From contig JAJOZX010005623.1 in the NCBI GenBank assembly GCA_023014485.1, positions 69,501-133,500 of the forward strand: a stretch of 64,000 bases of DNA, written 5' to 3'. How positions within the stretch are numbered: position 1 is the first letter of the stretch; every line of letters starts with the position of its first letter. The notes under the pieces are model-generated. The model had not been told where the DNA came from and did no database searches. It saw nothing but the letters and a program-made list of their open reading frames with translations. Source of the DNA: Bathynomus jamesi (Eukaryota; Arthropoda; Malacostraca; Isopoda; Cirolanidae). Below are positions 55,167 to 64,000 of this stretch, in pieces. Made by a program: the position numbers and the translations under genes.

Positions 55167-55775
55167 CTACCAAAGTTTTAGCACTCTACCCTTCTTGTCT
55201 AAATCCGTTCTGAACGAATTCAAAACAACGGGATCGAGTTGAAAAAGACCTTTGTTCATGTTAAAGTTATTTGTAAGTTGGGTAATAACAGACTCAAGAA
55301 TATTTCTATTAACAATGTTGCTAGAGTGAAACAGAACTGAAGCATTATTCCAGTCAATACCATGGGATAACTCTGACAAATGGACAAAAATGGCACTGGA
55401 CGACTGTCCCGTTCTAACGGAATATTGATGCTGTTTTACACGCGTGTGCAAATCCTTTCCCGTCTGACCAATGTAAAAGGAATCACATTGTTTACAACCA
55501 ATTTTATAGATAATGCCTGAATTATTGGTGGGGCTATTTTTTACTATGATATTTTTCACAATATTGTTATATGAAAATACTACATTAATATCCAAAAGTT
55601 TAAGTACATTAGCAATGCCTAAAAAGCCTGGGAAAAATGGAAGTACTAAAATATTCTTTGACAACGTCAGGAATACATCGATGCTGAATGGGAAAAAATC
55701 AACGGTATTGGAAGTGATCTGTGCTACCCACCTGCGTTTATGGAATCTTGTCTTAACAAGGCAAAATGAACCCAC
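55167..55775 (-). pseudogene. Penelope-like GIY-YIG endonuclease domain, left copy
   Basis: The minus-strand frame contains TLSKNILVLPFFPGFLGIAN, then VKNIIVKN, NSGIIYKIGCKQCDSFYIGQ (GIY and YIG motifs 10 residues apart), TGKDLHTRVKQHQYSVRTGQ and an ESV...L tail ending in a stop. This is the C-terminal endonuclease of Penelope-like retroelements, with the CCHH-type Cys pair (CKQC) between the motifs. The reverse transcriptase is absent. The first 35 or so residues come from the non-palindromic centre and are not part of the domain. It has near-identical sequence to the right copy. Confidence 0.87.
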
Positions 55776-55800
55776 TATCGTGTGAATAATAACACTCGCA
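55669..55800. other. Centre of the Penelope palindrome
   Basis: About 132 bp between the two arms that is not self-complementary (ATCGATGCTGAATGGG ... CTATCGTGTGAATAATAACA). The arms resume as TGGAAGTACTAAAATATTCT on the left and its inverse on the right. Confidence 0.85.
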
Positions 55801-56300
55801 CGTTGTCAAAGAATATTTTAGTACTTCCATTTTTTCCAGGCTTTTTAGGCGTTGCTAATGTACTTAAACTTTTGGATATTAATATAGTATTTTCATATAA
55901 CAATATTGTGAAAAATATCATAGTAAAAAATAACCCCACCAGTGATTCAGGTATTATCTATAAAATTGGTTGTAAACAATGTGATTCCTTTTACATTGGT
56001 CAGACGGGAAAGGATTTGCACACGCGTGTAAAACAGCATCAATATTCCGTTAGAACGGGACATTCGTCCAGTGCCATTTTTGTCCATTTGTCAGAGTTAT
56101 CCCACGGTATTGATTGGAATAATGCTTCAGTTCTGTTTCATTCTAGCAACATTGTTAATAGAAATATTATTGAGTCTGTTATTATCCAACTAACAAATAA
56201 CTTTAACATGAGCAAAGGTCTTTTTCAACTCGATCCCGTTGTTTTGAATTCGTTCAGAACGGATTTAGACAAGAAGGGTAGAGTGCTAAAACTTTGGTAG
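55801..56300 (+). pseudogene. Penelope-like GIY-YIG endonuclease domain, right copy
   Basis: Open plus-strand frame with LSKNILVLPFFPGFLGVANV, DSGIIYKIGCKQCDSFYIGQ, TGKDLHTRVKQHQYSVRTGH and QLDPVVLNSFRTDLDKKGRV before the stop. It differs from the left copy by only a handful of residues, for example GQSSS/GHSSS and NNSGI/SDSGI. The reverse-transcriptase part is missing as in the left copy. The domain looks intact, but without a reverse transcriptase it is an element fragment. Confidence 0.87.
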
Positions 56301-56707
56301 TGTTTTCTTATAAATTTGTATGCTTCTCTTACAATTTTTATTTTTGAATTTAGTTTTATATTTTTTATTTTTTGTGACCTATATATCATTCAGGCCTTAT
56401 CTATAAAATTGGTTGTAAACAATCCATTTGATCTTGTGTTGAATTCGTTCAGAAAGGTAATTTAGACAAGAAGGGCAGAGTGCTAAAACGTGGGTAGTTT
56501 CCCCTTATAAATATGTATGCTCCTCTTACAATTTTTATTTTTCAATTTATTTTTATATATATATTTTTTTTATATTCTTTGTGACCTATATATCATTCAG
56601 GCATTAACTATAAAATTTGATCTTGTGTTGAATTCGGGCAAAGTGCTAAAATTGGTAATTTTTCTTAAAATTTTGTATGCTCCTCCCACAATTTTTATTT
56701 CTATTTT

Positions 56708-56712
<5 letters not shown>
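56301..56712 (+). repeat. Truncated tandem copies of the Penelope 3' end, right arm
   Basis: Mirror of 54747-55166. The 3' segment with GTATGCTCCTCTTACAATTT and GTGACCTATATATCATTCAG recurs three times in decreasing length. Confidence 0.82.

Positions 56713-56793
<81 letters not shown>
56713..56793. repeat. (TA)n microsatellite
   Basis: TA run into which the hAT element at 56794 was inserted. Confidence 0.9.
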
Positions 56794-56796
<3 letters not shown>

Positions 56797-57654
56797 TGGC
56801 GTGCGGTCCATGGAAGCAAGGGAAGCAATGCTTCCCTATTCAAAGAAAGAAGAAAATGCTGTATTATACTTTAAAGTTTGAACAGTTCAATATGTGTTAA
56901 TAATTTGTACAAAATCATTTTATTATACTATTTATAGCATTTGATTGGTAATCAGGTGGATACATAGTATATACATTGGTTGCCGTTCGGCAAGAACCTT
57001 TAAGAAAGCCGACGCAAAAAATCTCCAGTTGGACAACAATTGACGAAATGCATCCTTTTTCCCAATGACTTTCGCTTTTTTTTTACTGTTACAAATTGTT
57101 TCTTTCCATTCTAAAAACTCATTTAATGTTTAATAATGTAGTATTTATTGAATACACAAGTTTCATATGTAGTTTTTCTACTAAAAAATTCCATGGCCAT
57201 GTTAAGCGAAAAAGAATATATATTTATCGTTATTTTATCCTTCCCTATGTCAAAAAGGAAGCAATTTAGATTTCGCTGTCCAGATCTTATAGTTAATTTT
57301 CTTGAAATATCTGGCAACTTATAGTGCTGTCTGCTGTCATTCTCTCATTTAAAGCGAATACGTAACTACGCTAGAAATGCGCAAGGGGAAGAAAGGCTTG
57401 CAAGTTTAGCTTTAATCTCAATTGAGAAAAAAGCTTCTAAAGGATATGAAAACCGATGCCTTTTACGAAGAAATAATAGATATATTTAATAAAAAAGAAA
57501 GAATAGAATTAACCTATAAGTAAAGTAAGTAGATGATTATATGTTTTGTTTTTATTATATACGAGTATTTTAAAGTTTTATTTTTATTTTATATAATCTT
57601 TGTTGTTTTTGCTTGAATTGCTTCCCTTGACGAAAAATCACCGCACGCCCACTG
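56794..57654 (+). mobile_element. Non-autonomous hAT element (ZMYM1-like type)
   Basis: Ends CAGTGGCGTGCGGTCCATGG and ...TCACCGCACGCCCACTG lie in TA repeats, so the 8-bp duplication cannot be separated from the flank. CTTCCCTTGACG near the right end mirrors GGGAAGCAATG on the left. 861 bp, with a hATC remnant near the right end. It interrupts the right arm of the Penelope palindrome. Confidence 0.82.
57355..57525 (+). pseudogene. hAT dimerisation-domain remnant
   Basis: The frame reads RNYARNAQGEERLASLALIS followed by IEKK. After a one-base shift it reads DMKTDAFYEEIIDIFNKKER and a stop. This fits the very C-terminus of ZMYM1-like hAT transposases (ERLxxLALxSIE ... IDxFxxKKxR). The rest of the gene is missing. 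Confidence 0.65.
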
Positions 57655-57689
57655 ATATATATATATATATTATATAATATATATATATA

Positions 57690-57810
57690 TATTTCTTTTG
57701 TAACCTGTATATAGTCTTGGACTCTTTATTTACTTCAGTGTTCCTGAGGATGTCATTAGACGAAAGCGCTTGAGCGCCATTCTGTTTTCCTTTCCTTCGT
57801 GGTTTTATTC

Positions 57811-57812
<2 letters not shown>
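57690..57812 (+). mobile_element. Penelope-like element LTR end, right arm
   Basis: TTTGTAACCTGTATATAGTC, then TTTATTTACTTCAGTGTTCC and the hammerhead-like part at 57744-57778: CTGAGGA, stem GTC-ATTA-GAC, GAAA, stem GCGC-TTGA-GCGC. The position expected to be U before the cleavage site is C. The end TTCCTTCGTGGTTTTATTCA leads into (TA)n. Confidence 0.62.
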
Positions 57813-57860
<48 letters not shown>

Positions 57861-57943
57861 ATTTATATACTATATATATTTAACAGTTTGGAACGTTGGG
57901 TATTTATAGTCATCATCATCATCATTATCATCACTAACATCGC

Positions 57944-58676
57944 TATAAACTTTTTACGTTTAAAGTAATTGATAAATGGAATAATCTTTCCGCGTCCGTC
58001 ATGAACTCTACCAGCGTTGTTATGTTTAAAAACCGTTTAGGTAGTAATTTTAAAAATATTAACGTCGTTTAAAATAATAAAACAATTAGCAACAGGAGCT
58101 CTGGGGTAATGGTCGAGGTTTGAGTCTGTTGACGATTAATGCCAGTTTGTGACATGCCAGCGTGTGATATGCCAGCAATAAAATTATATTAAAAAAAAAT
58201 CAGACTAACACGAACTTAGACGTAGCTCGTAGCGTAAACTAACCCATTTTTTGTTATACTCTTCATACTTTTTTTTTCATCCTCTCTTTACTTGAATGTC
58301 TGTAGTTTACATGGTATGACAGTGTTTCTTTGAGTTAAGACTGTGTTTGCATGGTTTGTAAGCGTTCTTATTTTACTTCTTTTCATCTTTCACCCCTTTC
58401 CTATTCTCTTCGACTATTTTTCCGACTTGTCGACAGTGGCCGACGGATGATGATGGTGAGTCTTTCCCTATCTTTTTCTGAATGAATGTTAACCCACGAA
58501 TGATATGTTTTGCTACTTACTTAACCCCTTATTCTTTTCTTTTAACCCCTACTCTCTTCTTTTAAGCCCCTACTCTCTTCTTTTAACCCCCTACTCTCTT
58601 CTTTCTCTCGGGCTAACCTTAGAGTGGATCTTAGGGTCTTTGTTAATCATAGCTTCTGTAGATCTGTAGATCATAA
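57944..58676 (+). mobile_element. CR1-type LINE 3' end (family 1)
   Basis: Starts in the degraded C-terminus of ORF2 (LPASVV- and MFKNRL-like residues near 58000-58040). It continues through GGAGCTCTGGGGTAATGGTC, GTGATATGCCAGCAATAAAA, a poly-A tract and GTAAACTAACCCATTTTTTG. It ends in GGATCTTAGGGTCTTTGTTA and the doubled 8-mer TCTGTAGA. Collinear with 15160-15900 on the minus strand, so both belong to one family. Confidence 0.78.
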
Positions 58677-59425
58677 GCCTAGTCGTACAGCAATAATCCA
58701 TTAAATTCAATAAGTAATTTTTAAATATTATGAGCGCAAGTTTCGGAATTTGGAAGAGGAGAATTTTTCCAAAAATAGGGGCGTCACGCAAGAATTCTGC
58801 AGATTTTGCAATAAGGCTAATTTGGTTGCCTAGTCTCACACAGCTCTAATTCATTAAATTCAATAACATTGATGTTAGTGTTATATTACATAAAACATTT
58901 TACATATTTCTGAAGAAAAAATCTTTACTTTAATACCAGGTCTAATTTATTTGTGAGAAAATAGCTTCGGAGGGTGCCTAACTTAACGGTGGCTCAGGCT
59001 TGAAAAGCTCTATAATTGGAAGGAATTGACGTAGAAATTCGTAATTGGAATCAATCGACAGAAAAAGTGATAAGAAAAAAACATCTAGGGGACGTAGGCT
59101 AAGAAATGAGTAATTTAGCTAGGAAACGGTGAAAACTACTAATTTTTAAAACGCCAAAACCAACCTGGAGTTCGGGTCTCGTTGGTACACTTAATCTTAA
59201 TTAATTAAAATAACATATTCAGTATCATAAGATAAGGCTTTTAACTAATATATGCTTGAAAACCAAAGCCTCTCGTTAATTAGGAATCTAATTATAAGGT
59301 TTTAAAAACATGCAAAAATCGCTAGTTTGTCCACTCGCTTCGTTGGTCCACGATTTAAGGTTGATGACGCGTTAGTTTGGAGGCATATAACGAGGAAATA
59401 ATGAAACATTTATCTTTTGGGTTCC
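58677..59425. other. AT-rich spacer, no gene seen
   Basis: No supported feature. Confidence 0.5.
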
Positions 59426-59627
59426 GAAGGTGGTGGTGGTGAGAGAGCTGAGTATTTTTATCTCAGTCGCTTTTATATCCGAGAATTTAAATAAACACTT
59501 ATATTTATTTTGGTGGGAACACCTTCAAAAGAAGAAAGAAATCAAACACTCTTTGTTTTTTAATCTGTATATTTTTTATTTCATACAGCACTCATTTTCT
59601 TTGAGAGGATATTTTTCAGCACGCGCT

Positions 59628-59720
59628 TGCACACACACACACACACACACGCACACACACACGCACACACACAAAGAAAAAAAGAAGTTAATAAATATAT
59701 ATATATATATATACTGTGTG

Positions 59721-59750
<30 letters not shown>
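59628..59750. repeat. (CA)n and (TA)n microsatellites
   Basis: CA repeats with CG interruptions at 59630-59672, then TA runs at 59694-59750. Confidence 0.9.
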
Positions 59751-59751
<1 letters not shown>

Positions 59752-59754
59752 GGA

Positions 59755-60219
59755 ATCATGATATCTGGTGTTTTATGTTTCTTTATAAACGCCTAAACGG
59801 CTAGGTTAATCTGCACCAAATTTAGCATACACAACCAGGAAAGGTTTTAGTAACACACCGCCACTCTCAGTCCCACCCCCTGCGGGCTGAATATGCGTAT
59901 ATGGAATTAAAAGTTTTACATTATTCTATTCTATTATACGAGTATATATAAATTACATAATATAAAATACTGCAAAACCTTTAGTTTCTTAGTTAAGGAT
60001 TTACAGAAGAATCCCTAATTAAGGTATGGTAAGTGCTCATGGCTTAATTTGAGGGTGTTTATGTTAGGTGCTAACTAAAGTGAAAAAAAACACGTTTTGT
60101 TAATTTAAGACATCGCTCACAGATTGTGCTTCCATTCCCTTTATGCCTTTCATGTTATCTTGTCAGACTGGAAAGCCAACCTTGATTAAGTCTATAATTG
60201 ACTTTAATTAGATTGTGAA

Positions 60220-60220
<1 letters not shown>
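59755..60220. other. Spacer, no gene seen
   Basis: No supported coding or RNA feature. Confidence 0.45.

Positions 60221-60223
<3 letters not shown>

Positions 60224-60303
<80 letters not shown>
60224..60303. repeat. (CT)n(CTAT)n microsatellite
   Basis: CT run of about 60 bp followed by CTAT tetranucleotides. Confidence 0.92.
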
Positions 60304-61686
60304 CTCTTTCTCTTTCTCTCACTTGGAGAGCTTATTCACATTTAAAAAAATAAATACCATCGATAACGTACATTGCATCAAATCTTTCACAATGAACTCC
60401 ACCCCTACGCGAAATAACGACTACAAACTACTGTTGAACCAAAAACGTATGGAACGAATTTCTGTGGTATTTCTTCTTTTCATCAAAGTAGTTAACACTG
60501 AATAATTTGTTGCTCGAAGTAGTACATAAATTGTACTTCCATAAGTATGTTTAACGCTTATATAAAGTCTTAACTGAACTGAATACATAGGTTTAATTTT
60601 TTAATTTTGAGGTAGTGTGTTCTCTGCGAGAGTTTTAATATGGTGCTCTTTTCCATAAAATTTTCCTTCGCGATCTCTCGTTGCTGCGGGGTGTGTTCTT
60701 CTCTATAACTTTGAAACCCACCTTTAGTAGTATGGTGTTTTGAGAGAGACGGAAGATTTTGGTCACACGCTCGGGAACGACCCTTTCATCTCTTCCCTAC
60801 CATTTGCATCGTGCAATTTTGCATTTCCCCCATAGGAAACTCTATCCTCATCTTTTGCAACATCCCCTCTTCCCTTTTCCCCCCCGCGCCCCTTCATACC
60901 CCGATGGAGATTATTGCGAGCAAAAGAAGGAAGAGAGGTGATATATATAAATTATTTATTTATTTATTATTTTAATATATCGAAGGAGCTTAAGTTTTTA
61001 AGGGCTGATATCCTCAAACGTACGCCTTTAATTAAGTGGGAGACTCGGTGATATGATTCAACCCACGACCACTTTTATGGTTAGCTTTCCACATTTTATC
61101 TTTTGATATAGGACACAGGGATTTGGCTATTTAGGTGGATATTATCCCAAAAATAAAATCTTTTCACTATAAGACGACCATTTCATTCTTCATCACTAAA
61201 AAAACGTGTAGGTACACAAGGCAAAAATTTCTGGAGTAAAACGAAAATTTCAGTTAATGTAATTTGAAATTTGAAATACATCTAATTTATCTTAAAATGT
61301 TTTTAATACAAATATAAATTTTTCATCTGAAAAATTGAATATTTTTAAAACCAAAATTGCACAATATTTTAATACGTAAAAATATTTCTTGGATTAATAG
61401 CTTTTGTACAGTTGCTCGCATATGTAATGTTCCTCGCCTCACAGACGACTCCGTAAATGTGGTAACGCCACAGTGATGGTCAAGGTACCCCAACTGAGGG
61501 GAAGGTGGGACAACCGAGTCCAACAACATATAACACAGGCATATACTGTATATCTAAAGGACAATTGAATGTGCAGTCATTGACATACAGGTAATTATAA
61601 TGTAATGTCTGTGTTCATAAAGATAAACAGTTAATATGATCGTGAACAGCGTTGAACTCCATGTAGCTTACGATCTTATATAGTAA
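60304..61686. other. Spacer, no gene seen
   Basis: Contains a C-rich patch (60870-60900). Short frames have no recognisable domain. No transposon boundary found. Confidence 0.45.
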
Positions 61687-61947
61687 CTAGCGGAGCGACC
61701 CGGCGTTGCCCGGGTAGAAGTTGAACGCTATATATGGCCGGTTAGGTTAATTGAATGTCCAGTTAGGTCAACTGAATGCCCGGTTCGGTTAATTGAATGC
61801 CCGATTAGAGTAACTGAATGCCCGGTTAGGTTAATTAAATGCCCGGTTAGGTTAATTGTACGCCCTTGACGATTCGTTAGGTTAAGTCATGATATTTTCG
61901 TTACTTTAGCGAAAATATCACGACTTAACCTAACCAATCGTCAAGGG
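61687..61947 (+). repeat. Second fold-back element of TTAGGTTA 21-mers, truncated
   Basis: Header AGCGGAGCGACCCGGCGTTG, then six or so 21-mers of the GCCCGGTTAGGTTAATTGAAT type. The central palindrome follows (GATTCGTTAGGTTAAGTCAT ... AAATATCACGACTTAACC), then AACCAATCGTCAAGGG, where a hAT element begins. The right arm is therefore displaced beyond the window or lost. Confidence 0.85.
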
Positions 61948-64000
61948 CAGGGGTGGCCAAAACGTCGATCGCGATGTATCAGTAGATCGCAGAATGACCA
62001 GTAGCTTAGCCTAGCAACAGAGACCTTAAATTTTACAATACTAATGAGCACACGACCCGACCGCTACTACCAAAAATTAGCGTTCTTTATGTTATCACCT
62101 CCATTATCGGTAGCAACATTTATTTGTTTTATCTTTGTGTTTACCAGTCATTTAACGAAAAATAACAAAGTTTAACTTTAATAATTCTGAGAGATATTTA
62201 ATTAATGTCACAGAAAATGATACCGCTAACTTTAATTTCTGTCAAAATTTCATACAGCGGTAAGCTGAGCTGTTATGAGCATGTGTCACTTAAGTGACGG
62301 GTCAGTCATTTGGAATAATCGCTGGTGAAGGTCAGTCTCCAGTCAAATTGCATTAACACCGTTAAAATGAGTGCTGGACCAACTGCCAAGAAACAAAAAA
62401 CTTACAACTTCCACAATGAGTGGGAGACGGCATATTTTTTGACGATGAAAAATTCCAAATGTGTGTGTTTAATTTGCCAGTCAAAAAGGGGAATTTAGAG
62501 AGGCATTTTAAAACTATTCACAAGCGGTATGACAGTGATTTCCCAGCTGAAAGTGAACTACGTAAGAGAAAAGTCAATGAATTTAAGTCTCAACTTAGTG
62601 CTCAGCAGTCTATCTTTACAGGGCCTAACACAAAATCGAAAGCAGCAACGATTGCGTCATTTCGGGTGAGCCGTGTACTTGCGAAACACAAGAAACCTTT
62701 TCAGAATGGAGAAATATTCAAAGAAGCATTTACAGAGGCAGCAGAGTCGTTGTTTCAGAATTTCAGTAATAAATCGGAAATATTGTCTGCTATTAACCAG
62801 CTTCAGCTATCCAGAAGCACTGTGATGCGGCGTGGTGAAGTAATGAATGAGAATTTGGTGGAACAACTGAAGAAAGACATACATGACTGCGTGTTCCGTT
62901 CACTTCAGTTTGATGACTCGACAGATGTGATCGACAGTCACAGTTATGCATTTTTATTAGAATCGTGTTTAAAGATATGACTGCCAAAGAGGAACTGCTT
63001 AAAATTCTACCTTTAAGAGGGAAAACTCGAGGTGACGACGTTTTTCATGCATTCAGTGAGTTTGTTAACGACACACAGTTCCCACTTCACAAGCTTGTGA
63101 GCATAACAACTGACGAATCACCTGCTATGACTGGCCGCTCCAATGGGTTCATCGCCCTGTGCAAAAGTAACAAAAGGTTTCCAAACTTCTTTAATTAAAT
63201 TATCACTGCATAATTCACCAACAAGCATTGTGTTGTAAAATGTTGAATATTAAAGAAATTATCGATATTTCCCATAAGATTGTGTGTTCTACTCGGGCGA
63301 GAAGTCTACAAAGGCGTCTCTTCCGGTCTCAGCTAGAAGAAAATAAAGCAGAACACACTGACCTTTTGTTGCACATTGATGTCAGGTGGCTAAGTAGAGG
63401 TAAATTCCTGCAGAGGTTTAGGGATCTCTTATCTGAAATTAAAGACTTTCTGAAGTTAAAAGAAACATATTACAAAGAGTTGGAAGACGAAGTGTGGTGT
63501 TAGATTTAGCTTTTTTGACTGACACCACTGCTTTTCTAAATCAGCTAAACTTAGAGTTGCAAGGTAAAAACAAAACCATTGTTGAAATGATTACCTCAGT
63601 GAATGCTTTTAAACAAAAACTAGAACTGGTATCCTCACAGCTGCAGCGACACAAACTGCGGAACTTCAAAAACATGATGTCAGAGCTGGAAAGTCAGGGG
63701 AAAGAATGCGACCAGTTTGACAGTGTTCGATACGTTGAACAGTTGCAGAATGTTATTACAGACTTCAACAGACGGTTCCAAGACTTAGCAACACTAGAAC
63801 CTGTAGCAACATTCATGTGCTTCCCATTTGGTGCAAACTTTGACATTGATGATATTGCATCAAAAATGGCCTTATTGTTTAATATGGACATATCTGCAAT
63901 CGAGAATGAAATTTTGACTGCGAAACGACATTCAAATCAAATCCAGGTCTTCAGAAGGAAACTTTTGGCACCTACTTCTTGAAGAAAAGTATCCGCATGT
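61948..64000 (+). mobile_element. hAT transposon, left end and gene, runs off window
   Basis: Begins CAGGGGTGGCCAAAACGTCG at 61948, a typical hAT terminus, inside the fold-back sequence GTCAAGGG (61940-61947), the presumed 8-bp target. About 420 bp of subterminal sequence precede the gene. The right end lies beyond position 64000. Confidence 0.82.
62367..64000 (+). pseudogene. hAT transposase (ZBED5/SPIN-like), frameshifted, truncated by window end
   Basis: ATG at 62367 gives YNFHNEWETAYFLTMKNSKC and VCLICQ. A frameshift near 62490 leads to NLERHFKTIH, completing a BED-type C-C-H-H finger. The frame continues through FRVSRVLAKHKKPFQNGEIF and RSLQFDDSTDVIDSHSYAFL to a shift near 62965. Then come HAFSEFVNDTQFPLHKLVSI and TTDESPAMTGRSNGFIALC (RNase-H-like region), a break near 63195, LLHIDVRWLSRGKFLQRFRD, another near 63500, and a coiled region to FRRKLLAPTS near 63980. 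The hATC domain is not reached. The family includes ZBED5-like and GTF2IRD2-like host genes, but the adjoining terminal repeat and four frameshifts mark a dead transposon. Confidence 0.85.

Noticed and set aside
55167..56300. Homing endonuclease or host structure-specific nuclease gene pair
   Set aside because: The GIY-YIG domain with CKQC insertion, the repeated truncated 3' ends and LTR-like flanks fit Penelope-like elements better. No host-type partner domain is present.
62367..63982. Host ZBED5/GTF2IRD2-like gene
   Set aside because: At least four frameshifts and a hAT terminal repeat 420 bp upstream indicate a transposon copy.

Overview
The window reads as intergenic DNA of an arthropod, most likely a decapod or other malacostracan crustacean. 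The basis is the very AT-rich sequence, the dense (TA)n, (CT)n and (CA)n microsatellites, arthropod-type TTAGG motifs, and the mix of CR1/jockey-type LINEs, Penelope-like elements, mariner/Tc1, hAT and tRNA-headed SINE-like repeats. I found no convincing host gene. Almost every recognisable coding stretch belongs to a mobile element and most are broken by frameshifts, stops, deletions or nested insertions. The species call is an inference.

Layout. 0-5.9 kb: microsatellites, a mariner-type MITE, a CR1 3' tail, a TTAA-type MITE and a Penelope-LTR-like palindrome. 5.9-9.1 kb: two hAT deletion derivatives with 8-bp target duplications (TSDs), then a hAT MITE. 9.7-13.3 kb: a SINE-like unit, a Tc1 relic, and a tandem and inverted array of tRNA-headed units of about 267 bp. 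13.28-17.71 kb: a candidate undescribed terminal-inverted-repeat transposon carrying a large uncharacterised protein, interrupted by a CR1-type LINE. 18-22 kb: a mariner-like deletion derivative and a 2.5 kb LINE. 23-27 kb: a mariner element with a hAT element inserted at its edge. 27.5-31.4 kb: a fold-back element built of TTAGGTTA-containing 21-mers, and a 2.97 kb LINE with a 7-bp TSD and an internal duplication.

35-44.4 kb holds a family of palindromic elements starting GGATCAC with 8-bp TSDs, one nested inside a related larger element, plus MITEs, LINE ends and a hairpin with a tRNA-like sequence in its loop. 45.9-51.3 kb has LINE ends in otherwise featureless AT-rich DNA. 53.2-57.8 kb is a large Penelope-like palindrome: two GIY-YIG endonuclease domains head to head, LTR-like ends with hammerhead-ribozyme-like motifs, and each arm interrupted by a different DNA transposon (an almost intact Tc1 on the left, a hAT derivative on the right). 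57.9-64 kb has another CR1 3' end, simple repeats, a second fold-back element, and a hAT transposon inserted in it that runs off the window.

The elements form a readable series of nested insertions rather than cooperating genes. The best candidates for something new are the 13.28-17.71 kb transposon, the GGATCAC palindromic family with its shared fold-back core, and the Penelope palindrome.
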